64,000 nt of DNA from NCBI RefSeq assembly GCF_002272135.1, contig NZ_NPBF01000025.1, positions 62,001 through 126,000 on the forward strand. The letters are read 5' to 3'. Under the pieces are notes generated by a model that saw only the letters and a program-made list of their open reading frames with translations, was not told the DNA's origin and ran no database searches. The position numbers and the translations under genes are program-made. Shown piece by piece: positions 44,959-54,617 of the stretch. The stretch is from Virgibacillus sp. 7505. Its GTDB lineage: Bacteria; Bacillota; Bacilli; Bacillales; Amphibacillaceae. Each line of letters begins with the position of its first letter. Position 1 is the stretch's first letter.

Positions 44959-45834
44959 ATGAAGTTTTCCACTCTGCTGACACTGCAGGATCTTTATAAG
45001 AGCCGGAATATCACAAAAACTGCACATAATCTTGGATTGACACAGCCTGCTCTTACGAAGCGGTTAAAACAAATAGAGACGGAATATGGCATCACATTAG
45101 TGAAAAGGGAGCGGAGAGGGATTAGCTTTACGACAGAAGGAGAGTTCCTCGCCAGCAAAGCGAAATCACTTTTAAAAAAACAGCAAGAAATAAGGGAAAT
45201 CGGCTGGAGTATGCAGCCTGAGCCTAGTGGAACAATCAAAGTAGGTATCTCTAATTTCTTCACGAAGTTCCTATTCCTTGATGTCCTGCGCGATTTTCAG
45301 GCTCTTTATCCACGTATTCATTTTCAGATTGAGACAGGGTGGAGCAGGGATATATTCGATTTACTGGTGAAGGATGAATTACATGTAGCATTTGTCAGAG
45401 GGGATTATGGCTGGGCAGGAATGGGGCAGCTTCTATTTGAGGAGGATATGGTGGTCGTCTCCAGCAAACCATTAATGATTGACTCTTTGCCTCAGCTTCC
45501 AATGATCAGCTATAAGACGGATATTAAGCTGAAGAACATGATAGATAAATGGTGGTATGAACATTTTACTGTAGCACCACAAGTCATAATGGAAGTCGAT
45601 CGTGCAGACACTTGTCTTGATATGATATCGAATAACTTAGGGTTCTCGATCCTGCCTGGTTTAGTAGTCCGGAATCATAATGAACTCCATAAGATCCCGA
45701 TACAAGATAAAGAAGGAAACAAAATAACGCGCAACTCCTGGATGTTCTCGAAGCATGAGAGACATGAACAGTTCTTTGCTTTACGTCAATTTACCGAATA
45801 TGTCCAAAACTATTTGCATGAGAGAGCATTGTAA
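44959..45834 (+). CDS. LysR family transcriptional regulator (citM-linked)
   Basis: 291 residues from the ATG at 44959 with AAAGGA upstream. The HTH is NITKTAHNLGLTQPALTKRLKQIETEYG. The effector domain resembles that of the LysR encoded next to acnA, so the two are paralogues. It follows citM by 15 nt and is probably cotranscribed with it. A terminator follows. Confidence 0.86.
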   Translation: MKFSTLLTLQDLYKSRNITKTAHNLGLTQPALTKRLKQIETEYGITLVKRERRGISFTTEGEFLASKAKSLLKKQQEIREIGWSMQPEPSGTIKVGISNFFTKFLFLDVLRDFQALYPRIHFQIETGWSRDIFDLLVKDELHVAFVRGDYGWAGMGQLLFEEDMVVVSSKPLMIDSLPQLPMISYKTDIKLKNMIDKWWYEHFTVAPQVIMEVDRADTCLDMISNNLGFSILPGLVVRNHNELHKIPIQDKEGNKITRNSWMFSKHERHEQFFALRQFTEYVQNYLHERAL

Positions 45835-45839
45835 ATAAA

Positions 45840-45871
45840 AGGAAGATGTGCTGATTGCACATCTTCTTTTA
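45840..45871 (+). terminator. Terminator after the citM-linked LysR gene
   Basis: GGAAGATGTGC and GCACATCTTC form a stem with a TGATT loop and a TTTT tail. Confidence 0.9.
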
Positions 45872-45965
45872 ACATCCACAGCCTTATATACTATCGAGAG
45901 AAGTTGGAGAAAAGGGTGTAGGATATAAGATTTTTAAAACCACACCATTATCCATGGATGTTCGA

Positions 45966-46673
45966 TTATAAGTTAACTGCGTTTTCTCTTAGTATACTTA
46001 GCAGTTCCTCTAATTTAGTTATTTCGTAATCCGGATGAAGCGGGAGATGGTTAGGCAGTCTGCCAGGGTTGAACCAGCAAGTATCCATGCCTGCCATATT
46101 TCCTCCTTGGATATCGGCCACTAGGGAATCACCGATAATCAATGAACGCTCTGGCTTAATTCCAGGAACGCGTTCAAACACATAGTCAAAGAACCCTGCC
46201 ATCGGTTTCTGGTATCCAGTATCTTCTGATACGAAAACTGATTGGAAGTAAGGAAGCAGTCCGGTCGCTTTCAGGCGGCGGAATTGTGTCTCGGAAACAC
46301 CGTTTGTCACGATATATAAAGGATAATCCTGGGATAGTTTCTCCAATACTTCTGCAGCACCAGCTATCATATGTCTTCCTTGTGCGAGCAGCTCTCGATA
46401 AGCGGCATCCAGATCAGCTCCATCTACTTGTTTATCGTAGAGGGCGAAGAACTCAGTAAATCTGGAACTGACAACATTATCGCGATCGATTTCCCCTTTT
46501 TCAAAAGAACTCCAAAGTCTGTGGTTGATAGTGCGATACGCAGTCATCGCTGCTTCGTCTGTTGGCAGGCCATGCTGGCTGAATAGAAGCGGCAGAGCTT
46601 CCTGCTCGGTTTTTGTGAAGTCTAGAATAGTGTTGTCAACGTCAAAAAATAAAGCATCATATCGCTTTGTCAT
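45966..46673 (-). CDS. HAD hydrolase, YjjG/YfnB-type nucleotidase
   Basis: 235 residues. Motif I is ALFFDVDNTILDF with both aspartates, motif II in YIVTNGVSE, motif III and IV in FVSEDTGYQKPMAGFFDYV and LIIGDSLVADIQGGNMAGMDTCWFN. The whole pattern matches YjjG, a noncanonical pyrimidine nucleotide phosphatase. CTGGAGG precedes the ATG. It starts 18 nt after the Crp/Fnr gene on the same strand, so they form an operon. Confidence 0.85.
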   Translation of the reverse strand: MTKRYDALFFDVDNTILDFTKTEQEALPLLFSQHGLPTDEAAMTAYRTINHRLWSSFEKGEIDRDNVVSSRFTEFFALYDKQVDGADLDAAYRELLAQGRHMIAGAAEVLEKLSQDYPLYIVTNGVSETQFRRLKATGLLPYFQSVFVSEDTGYQKPMAGFFDYVFERVPGIKPERSLIIGDSLVADIQGGNMAGMDTCWFNPGRLPNHLPLHPDYEITKLEELLSILRENAVNL

Positions 46674-46691
46674 GTTGTCTACCTCCAGTTA

Positions 46692-47318
46692 TTAAGCATA
46701 AATTGATCGACTTGCTAGCTGTTCAAGTTTTTCCCAGTCTTTTATGGATATTGCACTGTTGCTGCGCTCGATAATACCTTCTTTAGCTAACGTAGTAAGT
46801 AAACGGTTCACATGCCGGGAGGTCGTCCCGATATGATCCGCGATGTCGCCTGTCCGGTTAATGGGCAGGGAACCAGTCAGCCGTTTTCCGTCATACTCTG
46901 ACATAATACGGAATAGGTAGCTCGCTAACCTGGTAAGGGCGCCATGGGTCAGACTGAAGCTGAACGCTTTTGATTTCAGCTGGAACTTCTCTGTTACCTC
47001 GCGCAGCAAAAGCTGAAGGAAAGGCGGATATGACGCCGCATATGTATGTAGTGAATCAATTGGTATCCCGATCAAATATACTTCACTCGCAGCCTCTACC
47101 GTATGTAATGCATCCATCTGCTTGATATATTCTATATCACCAAATAATTCAAAAGCTTGCTTGAATGAAACGATCAGTTTATTGCCATTCTCTGCAATGT
47201 AAGAGACGGTTGCTTTTCCCTTTACGAGCAGATACAGCTGCGATACATGTTCTCCTTGTTCACAGATAGCATCACCGTTACCGGCACGGTATAAACGGAA
47301 ATGGCTTCCTGATATCAT
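46692..47318 (-). CDS. Crp/Fnr family transcriptional regulator
   Basis: 208 residues. The N-terminal cyclic-nucleotide-type beta barrel is clear (DAICEQGEHVSQLYLLVKGKATV). The C-terminal winged helix is NRTGDIADHIGTTSRHVNRLLTTLAKEG. There is no FNR-like cysteine cluster and no obvious cAMP-binding arginine, so it resembles YeiL-type members. The ligand is unknown. It is the first gene of a two-gene unit with the nucleotidase. Confidence 0.82.
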   Translation of the reverse strand: MISGSHFRLYRAGNGDAICEQGEHVSQLYLLVKGKATVSYIAENGNKLIVSFKQAFELFGDIEYIKQMDALHTVEAASEVYLIGIPIDSLHTYAASYPPFLQLLLREVTEKFQLKSKAFSFSLTHGALTRLASYLFRIMSEYDGKRLTGSLPINRTGDIADHIGTTSRHVNRLLTTLAKEGIIERSNSAISIKDWEKLEQLASRSIYA

Positions 47319-47560
47319 ACTTTTCTATATAAGATTCAAGAAGAGTCTCATTATGTACAGGTTGCATAAGCAGGCCTGCCTTCCAGCTATATTATATGTC
47401 CGTTATTTGCAAAGGAAAGGACATATGTCCCGATCGTATCATATCGTTATCTGATCGGCAAAGGAAGGTAGACATCTCCTTACCGCCATCTGACTTTACG
47501 TGATTGGACTTTTATTTTAAAGCAACATAGTGCGCCAGCCCCTTTGCATGTGTTATGCTA

Positions 47561-47575
47561 ACTTATACGAACATG
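47561..47575. promoter_or_regulatory. AraR-like operator before araR
   Basis: ACTTATACGAACATG lies 22-36 nt before the araR start. Its first 13 bases recur in inverted orientation at the araN promoter (48807-48819). A single operator over araR implies autoregulation. Confidence 0.7.
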
Positions 47576-47596
47576 TCAAGGAAGCTGGTGTAAGTT

Positions 47597-48727
47597 ATGC
47601 AGACAAAATATGCAATTGTTAAACAGGCAATCAAATCTAAAATCCTCGATGGTACGTATGAGCCGCATGCAAAAATTCCATCTGAGAGCGAGATGATGAA
47701 GCAATTCGACGTGAGCCGTCATACAGTGCGGCTGGCAATTGGAGAACTAGTGACAGAAGGATGGCTCTACCGCGAGCAGGGAGCGGGTACTTTCTGTGCC
47801 GATCGTTCGAAGCAGCAATTGCAGCACAATGGTACACAAAATAAAAATATTGCCATCGTAACTACGTACATTTCAGATTATATATTCCCATCGATCATTC
47901 GTGGAGCAGAAGCTTATTTAAGCGATCATGGCTATAATGTAAGCTTGTTTAATACGAATAACAATCATGAAAAAGAGCGGGAGTATCTCGAGCGGATCAT
48001 CACTACTGGTTTTGACGGCGCAATTATTGAGCCGACCAAAAGTGCTTCAGCTAACCCGAATATAAACTACTATTTGAACTTGGAGCGGCTGCAGATTCCG
48101 TATATCATGATCAATGCTTATTATGATGCATTGGAACCGTACCGGGTGCTTGTCGATGATGAGCGTGGTGCTTTCCTGCAAACAGAGCACCTCATCAAGC
48201 AAGGGCATAAGGATATTATCGGTTTCTTCAAAACGGACGACATGCAGGGAACGCTGCGGATGAAAGGATATTTGAAGGCGCACCGTGAATATAAGGTGCC
48301 AATTAATCCGAAGCATATCGTGACATACAGTACGGAGGAAAAGCATGATAAGCCAATACAAGAGCTTGAAGCATTATTGAATCAGACAGATGCCAAGCCG
48401 ACTGGATTGGTATGCTATAACGATGAACTGGCCATCAAACTGATCAATGTGCTGCGGGAACACAATATGAAAATTCCACAGGACATGTCAATTGTGGGCT
48501 TTGATAATTCCTTCCTGACCGAATTGTCGGAAGTGAAGCTTACTTCTGTTGAACATCCAAAGTCAGAGCTTGGCAAGGCAGCAGGTAAATTGATCCTGGA
48601 TTTAATCGAAAGTAATCACGGCAAAGGCTCTGAAGGGGCAATCGAGAGTATTGTCTTTCCGACTAAGCTGGTAGCGAGGCAGTCGACACAAGCTATACAG
48701 GCAGATGCGTTAGAAAAGATAAAGTAA
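47597..48727 (+). CDS. araR: Arabinose operon repressor AraR
   Basis: 376 residues. The N-terminal GntR-type winged helix (KIPSESEMMKQFDVSRHTVRLAIGELVTEGWLYREQGAGTF) is fused to a LacI/GalR-type effector domain (IAIVTTYISDYIFPSIIRGAEAYL and later PTGLVCYNDELAIKLINVL). This chimeric arrangement is diagnostic of AraR. L-arabinose releases it from DNA. It lies between the citrate cluster and araN, with an AraR-like operator in its own promoter. Confidence 0.94.
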   Translation: MQTKYAIVKQAIKSKILDGTYEPHAKIPSESEMMKQFDVSRHTVRLAIGELVTEGWLYREQGAGTFCADRSKQQLQHNGTQNKNIAIVTTYISDYIFPSIIRGAEAYLSDHGYNVSLFNTNNNHEKEREYLERIITTGFDGAIIEPTKSASANPNINYYLNLERLQIPYIMINAYYDALEPYRVLVDDERGAFLQTEHLIKQGHKDIIGFFKTDDMQGTLRMKGYLKAHREYKVPINPKHIVTYSTEEKHDKPIQELEALLNQTDAKPTGLVCYNDELAIKLINVLREHNMKIPQDMSIVGFDNSFLTELSEVKLTSVEHPKSELGKAAGKLILDLIESNHGKGSEGAIESIVFPTKLVARQSTQAIQADALEKIK

Positions 48728-48759
48728 ACAGAGCTGGAACGGTCAGCTCTGTTTTTTTA
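48727..48759 (+). terminator. Terminator after araR
   Basis: AACAGAGCTG pairs with CAGCTCTGTT, followed by a T-run of seven. Confidence 0.9.
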
Positions 48760-48804
48760 TACGACTTGTTAAATAAGTGTTATAGATAATTGATATATTA
48801 ATAT

Positions 48805-48873
48805 CTTGTTCGTATAAGTTATGAGGATAATAAACCAAAACTTATTGACTGATTGTTTCTGCGATGATACCAT
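48805..48873 (+). promoter_or_regulatory. araN promoter with AraR-like operator
   Basis: A promoter with -35 TTGACT (48845-48850), 17-nt spacer and extended -10 (TGATACCAT, 48865-48873) follows an AraR-like operator CTTGTTCGTATAAGT (48805-48819). The operator is upstream of the -35. This 302-nt non-coding gap also holds a GAGGT-ATG-ACCTC hairpin (48961-48973) and a cre, so the araN leader is about 150 nt long. Confidence 0.65.
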
Positions 48874-48976
48874 GTTCATAACACGCATCGTATAGGCTGA
48901 CGCATCCAAATGTATGCGCTATCATCCAGAACAATCCTCAGTTAGCCGATTACGGAAAGGGAGGTATGACCTCTTT

Positions 48977-48990
48977 GGTAAACGCTTTCA
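48977..48990 (+). promoter_or_regulatory. cre-like CcpA site in the araN leader
   Basis: GGTAAACGCTTTCA matches the cre consensus except the first base. It lies about 100 nt downstream of the predicted transcription start, where CcpA acts as a roadblock. Confidence 0.65.
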
Positions 48991-49029
48991 ATAACTGCTT
49001 TGAAATGAAAAAATGAGGGGGTAGCTTTG

Positions 49030-50373
49030 ATGAAGAAAGTCTTGAAGACGCTGATGATTGGTTTGATGATCATTGTATTGGTCGCTTGCAGCAAGGGCGG
49101 CAGTGGAGGCGGAGGCAGTGAGGCGGATGAAACAGAAGTTGTCGGTGCAGACTTGGAGAACGCAACTGAATTGACTTATTGGACTTTTGTCGGTCAGCAT
49201 ATGGATTTATTCAAGGATTCAGCGGAACGCTGGAATGAGGAATTTCCTGATCGGCCTATCAAGCTCGTAGCCGAAACATATCCATACGATAATATGCACA
49301 ATAATCTGCTGCTTAGTCTGCAATCAGGTAAAGGTGCACCGGATATAGCGGATATCGAATTGAGTAAGTTTCCGAACTTTTTACAAGGAACACCGCAGCT
49401 TGAACCAATGAACGAATATGTAGAACCAGTACTTGCTGATTCTGTAGAGGCTCGTTTTGACCTATATGCGAAAGAGGGCGACTATTACGGCGTTCCAACT
49501 CACGTAGGGGCAACTGTCATGTACTATAATACAGAAATTATGGAGCAAGCAGGAGTTGATATCGATTCCATCAAGACATGGGATGACTTCGTAGAAGCCG
49601 GTAAACAAGTGACAGAAAAAACAGATGCAGTTATGTGGAACGTCGGTACAGGTGACTTCCTGATGGATTTGTGGCCGATGGTTTCACAGCAGGATTCGGA
49701 CTTCTTTGATGCCGAAGGAAATTTGACATTGGATAACGAAACCAATGTAAAGACCCTTCAATTCTTGTATGATGCTATTTATACAGAGAAAATTGCTGAA
49801 CTTACTCCTGGTGGTATGAACCAATCAGAGGATTTTTATAAGTATTATTCAGAAGGAAAGTCAGCTGCCATACTAGCGCCGCTTTGGTACATGGGACGCT
49901 TCCTTGATAATATGCCGGAAATGGAAGGTAAAATTGCCATCAAACCGCTTCCTGCTTGGGAAGAAGGCGGTAAGCGTTCCGCTGGTATGGGTGGTACAGG
50001 AACAGTCGTAACCAATCAGTCAGAAGAGACGGACTTGGCGAAGGAATTCCTGGCATACACCAAGCTTTCGGAAGAAGGAAGCATCAATCTGTGGAAGGTT
50101 CTCGGATTTGACCCGCCTCGCTGGGATGTATGGGAAAGTGAAGCAGTCAGAGAAGATAATAAGTATTATCAATTCTTCGGTGACGGTATCTTCGATATGC
50201 TTTTAGAGGTGAAGGATGAGATCAACACATTGAATATCACCGAAAATACACCAGATGTTTCGACGGAGTATAATACAATAATTGCAGATTCTGTGCTGAG
50301 GCAGAAGAATAAGTCGCCTGAGGAAGCCATGAAAGAAGCTGCTGATAAGATCGAAAGCACGATGCAGGAATAG
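49030..50373 (+). CDS. araN: Arabinooligosaccharide-binding lipoprotein
   Basis: 447 residues from the ATG at 49030 (GAGGGGG upstream; the preceding TTG is ignored). A lipoprotein signal with LVAC lipobox is followed by a glycine-serine linker and a family 1 solute-binding fold (ELTYWTFVGQHMDLFKDSAERWNEE). It should bind alpha-1,5-arabinooligosaccharides and deliver them to AraP/AraQ. It has its own promoter and is followed by a terminator, so here araN is transcriptionally separate from araPQ. Confidence 0.88.
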   Translation: MKKVLKTLMIGLMIIVLVACSKGGSGGGGSEADETEVVGADLENATELTYWTFVGQHMDLFKDSAERWNEEFPDRPIKLVAETYPYDNMHNNLLLSLQSGKGAPDIADIELSKFPNFLQGTPQLEPMNEYVEPVLADSVEARFDLYAKEGDYYGVPTHVGATVMYYNTEIMEQAGVDIDSIKTWDDFVEAGKQVTEKTDAVMWNVGTGDFLMDLWPMVSQQDSDFFDAEGNLTLDNETNVKTLQFLYDAIYTEKIAELTPGGMNQSEDFYKYYSEGKSAAILAPLWYMGRFLDNMPEMEGKIAIKPLPAWEEGGKRSAGMGGTGTVVTNQSEETDLAKEFLAYTKLSEEGSINLWKVLGFDPPRWDVWESEAVREDNKYYQFFGDGIFDMLLEVKDEINTLNITENTPDVSTEYNTIIADSVLRQKNKSPEEAMKEAADKIESTMQE

Positions 50374-50385
50374 AACAGACTCCCT

Positions 50386-50426
50386 AAAAACCCCAAGCAG
50401 CACTATCGCAGCTTGGGGTTTTTATA
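50386..50426 (+). terminator. Terminator after araN
   Basis: AAAAACCCCAAGC and GCTTGGGGTTTTT form a 13-base stem with a T-run, separating araN from the abfA operon. Confidence 0.92.
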
Positions 50427-50453
50427 ATATTTGTTTCTGGGTTCAAAAAACGC

Positions 50454-50551
50454 TTGTTTTTACAGACACATCTGTCTATACTGAATATATAAACTTATAC
50501 GTACATATTTCTGGATGTGGAGATTAAAGGTGGAATATGTTCGTACGTGAT
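50454..50551 (+). promoter_or_regulatory. abfA operon promoter with two AraR-like operators
   Basis: A promoter with -35 TTGTTT (50454-50459), 17-nt spacer and -10 TATACT (50477-50482). Two AraR-like operators follow: ACTTATACGTACATAT (50493-50508) and ATATGTTCGTACGTGAT (50535-50551), centred 42 bp apart. That equals four helical turns, as for paired AraR sites in B. subtilis. Confidence 0.8.
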
Positions 50552-50584
50552 GCGATGTGTGTCACCTTCTTTTTTTACCTTAAT

Positions 50585-50598
50585 TGTAAGCGTTATCA
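50585..50598 (+). promoter_or_regulatory. cre site before abfA (perfect consensus match)
   Basis: TGTAAGCGTTATCA matches TGWAARCGYTWNCW at every position, 25 nt before the abfA start and downstream of the promoter. Confidence 0.8.
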
Positions 50599-50622
50599 AA
50601 AAAGAAAGAGGAGTGGGGATAA

Positions 50623-52143
<1,521 letters not shown>

Positions 52144-52161
52144 GGGTGAGGGGGGATTGTG

Positions 52162-53100
52162 ATGAATACAGTTACACCAGTGACACCGGTGAGAGCACGG
52201 AAGAAACAGAATAAGTTCCTCCGGTTTCTAAATTCAAAGAAAGTAGTCCCGTTCGTTTTCATTTCGCCATTTGTCCTGTCTCTGCTTCTTTTCACAGTGT
52301 ATCCTGCAATCCAGGGAGTGATCATGAGTTTCCAGCGTGTGCTTCCTGGACAGGTGGAATTCATTGGAATGAGCAACTATGAGCGCGTTTTTAACCCTAC
52401 GTTTTACAGAGCTGTTTCCAATACGACAGCTTATGTCGTACTTACCGTATTGATTTTGACTATCATACCGATGGTGCTCGCGGTAATTCTTAATTCGAAG
52501 CATGTCCGCTTCCGGACGCTTTTCCGGGCTTCACTCTTTATCCCGGCACTTACATCGACCATTGTCGGCGGTATGATTTTTCGCTTCATGTTCAGTGAGC
52601 AGGAAGGCGCTGTTGCTAACCAGCTAATCGGGCTGTTTGGCTTCGATCCAATCAAATGGATGTTTACACCTTGGGCGGCGATCGGACTGATGGTCCTGCT
52701 AGCCAGCTGGCGCTGGATCGGCGTAAATATTCTTTACTTCCTGGCAGCCTTGCAAAATGTGCCAGATGAAATGTATGAAGCAGCCCAAATTGATGGTGCC
52801 ACTAGATGGCAGCGCTTCCGTTTCATTACGATGCCAATGCTGAAGCCGATCATCATTTTTGTCAGTACGATCACAATCATCAACGGCTTTCGAATGTTTG
52901 AAGAAAGCTATGTTTTCTGGGCAGTTGGTTCACCAGGTAACATCGGTTTATCGATTGCAGCTTATATTTACCAGCAGGGGATCCAGCAGAATGATATGGG
53001 CTTCGGGGCTGCGCTCGGCGTCGTGTTAATGCTCATTATCTTCGTTATCAGCATTATCTATTTAATTGCTACCGGCACATTCAAGAAGGAGGATAGATGA
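52162..53100 (+). CDS. araP: Arabinooligosaccharide ABC permease
   Basis: 312 residues with six membrane helices. The EAA loop is EAAQIDGATRWQRFRFITMPML. It is a MalF-type permease. The ATG at 52162 follows GAGGGGGG; a GTG directly upstream is less likely. It overlaps araQ by one or four bases. No ATPase gene is near, so MsmX elsewhere is the expected partner. Confidence 0.88.
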   Translation: MNTVTPVTPVRARKKQNKFLRFLNSKKVVPFVFISPFVLSLLLFTVYPAIQGVIMSFQRVLPGQVEFIGMSNYERVFNPTFYRAVSNTTAYVVLTVLILTIIPMVLAVILNSKHVRFRTLFRASLFIPALTSTIVGGMIFRFMFSEQEGAVANQLIGLFGFDPIKWMFTPWAAIGLMVLLASWRWIGVNILYFLAALQNVPDEMYEAAQIDGATRWQRFRFITMPMLKPIIIFVSTITIINGFRMFEESYVFWAVGSPGNIGLSIAAYIYQQGIQQNDMGFGAALGVVLMLIIFVISIIYLIATGTFKKEDR

Positions 53101-53939
53101 TGAAAAAATCCAACAGCAAAGCACTCGGTTTCATCGCCACTCTTGTTATGGCCATTGTCAGCTTGATTGCGCTTTTCCCGATCATAAGCTTGGTGCTTTC
53201 GTCGTTTATCCCGTCATCTTCCATGATGCGAAACGGCATATCATTCAGCTTTCCTTGGGATGAATTGACGCTAAGCAATTACACTTACATCTTCACACAA
53301 TCGGCAGAATACTGGACGTGGTATGGAAACAGTCTTTGGATTTCTGCATTGATGATTGTTTTGTCCTTGTTCTTTTCTTCCATGGTTGGCTACGCGCTGG
53401 CGATGTATGACTTTAAAGGAAGCAATATTTTCTTCGTCGCTGTTGTGTTCATCCTGATGGTGCCATTTGAGATTCTGATGCTGCCGTTATTCCAGTTTAT
53501 GATCGATATGATGTTGATTGATACGTATCTGGGCGTGATTCTCCCAGGTGTCGTTGCTCCGGTAGCAGTCTTCTTCTTCCGGCAATACGCACTTGGTCTG
53601 CCGAAAGAGCTGATGGATGCAGCACGGATTGACGGGTCGACAGAATATGGCATCTTCTTTAAAATCATGCTCCCGTTGATGGGACCTTCCCTGGCAGCGA
53701 TGGCAATCCTGCAAGGGCTTGGCAGCTGGAATAACTTCCTGTGGCCATTGCTCGTGCTCCGTTCGAATGATATGTTCACGCTGCCGCTCGGGCTGGCAAC
53801 ACTGCTTACGCCTTACGGGAATAACTATGATGTTTTGATTGCAGGGTCTGTTATGACAATTGTTCCGATTGTGATTCTGTTCATCTTCTTCCAACGCTAT
53901 TTCATTTCCGGATTGACTGTGGGCGGCGTCAAAGGCTGA
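53100..53939 (+). CDS. araQ: Arabinooligosaccharide ABC permease
   Basis: 279 residues, MalG-type permease with six helices. DAARIDGSTEYGIFFKIMLPLM is the EAA loop and the C-terminal YFISGLTVGGVKG is typical. Two adjacent ATGs exist (53097, 53100); AGGAGG lies seven bases before the second. It pairs with AraP. Confidence 0.88.
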   Translation: MKKSNSKALGFIATLVMAIVSLIALFPIISLVLSSFIPSSSMMRNGISFSFPWDELTLSNYTYIFTQSAEYWTWYGNSLWISALMIVLSLFFSSMVGYALAMYDFKGSNIFFVAVVFILMVPFEILMLPLFQFMIDMMLIDTYLGVILPGVVAPVAVFFFRQYALGLPKELMDAARIDGSTEYGIFFKIMLPLMGPSLAAMAILQGLGSWNNFLWPLLVLRSNDMFTLPLGLATLLTPYGNNYDVLIAGSVMTIVPIVILFIFFQRYFISGLTVGGVKG

Positions 53940-53964
53940 GCCTGATTAGAAAGGAGTTAAAACC

Positions 53965-54588
53965 ATGCTGAAGAAAGCGATGAGTAATCTCGATAAGTCT
54001 CTTTTGTGGATCACCCGTTTTGCACACTTGAATGCACTGTTCCTGTTGTACAGCCTCTTAGGACTGATCGTTGCCGGAGTAGCTCCAGCAACGGTAGCTG
54101 CATTGCAGGTTTCCCGCCGGATTTTGAATGGAGAGGAAGTAAAGGTGAACCAAGCATTCCGCAAAGCATTTAAACAGGAGTTTTGGTCAGCAAACAAGTT
54201 AGGGTGGTTCCTTGGAGCAGTGGGTTTCATCCTGTATACAAACTATCTGCTTATCAGACAAGCGGATGGACAGTTATTCTTCCTGGTGCCCTTCCTTTTC
54301 TATGTGCTCATTTTCTGCTATATGACGGTTGTGCTCTGGAGCTTCCCACTGCTGGCGAATTACAAGGCAGGTACATTCCAGGTTATCAGGAGTGCGTTCA
54401 TCATTGGGCTGACGAGGTTTCATATCACGCTGTCGATCGGTGTACTTCTGTTTGCGCTTTTGTATCATAGCATCGGCTTGCCGGTGCTGCTGCTGTTCTT
54501 CTGCTTCAGTATCAGCGCGTTTGGCTGGATGTGGCTGAGCATGAAGGTGTTCTCTACGATGAAGCACGCCGAACAGTTAGCCAGCTAG
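53965..54588 (+). CDS. YesL family membrane protein (DUF624)
   Basis: 207 residues with five to six membrane helices. LNALFLLYSLLGLIVAGVAPATVAAL and the NQAFRKAFKQEFWSANKLGW motif are DUF624 hallmarks. These proteins are common in glycan-uptake operons of Bacillus and Paenibacillus, with no established function. It lies between the transporter genes and the second arabinofuranosidase. Confidence 0.85.
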   Translation: MLKKAMSNLDKSLLWITRFAHLNALFLLYSLLGLIVAGVAPATVAALQVSRRILNGEEVKVNQAFRKAFKQEFWSANKLGWFLGAVGFILYTNYLLIRQADGQLFFLVPFLFYVLIFCYMTVVLWSFPLLANYKAGTFQVIRSAFIIGLTRFHITLSIGVLLFALLYHSIGLPVLLLFFCFSISAFGWMWLSMKVFSTMKHAEQLAS

Positions 54589-54617
54589 TTTACTTTTGAT
54601 AGATTGGAGCGATAAGC

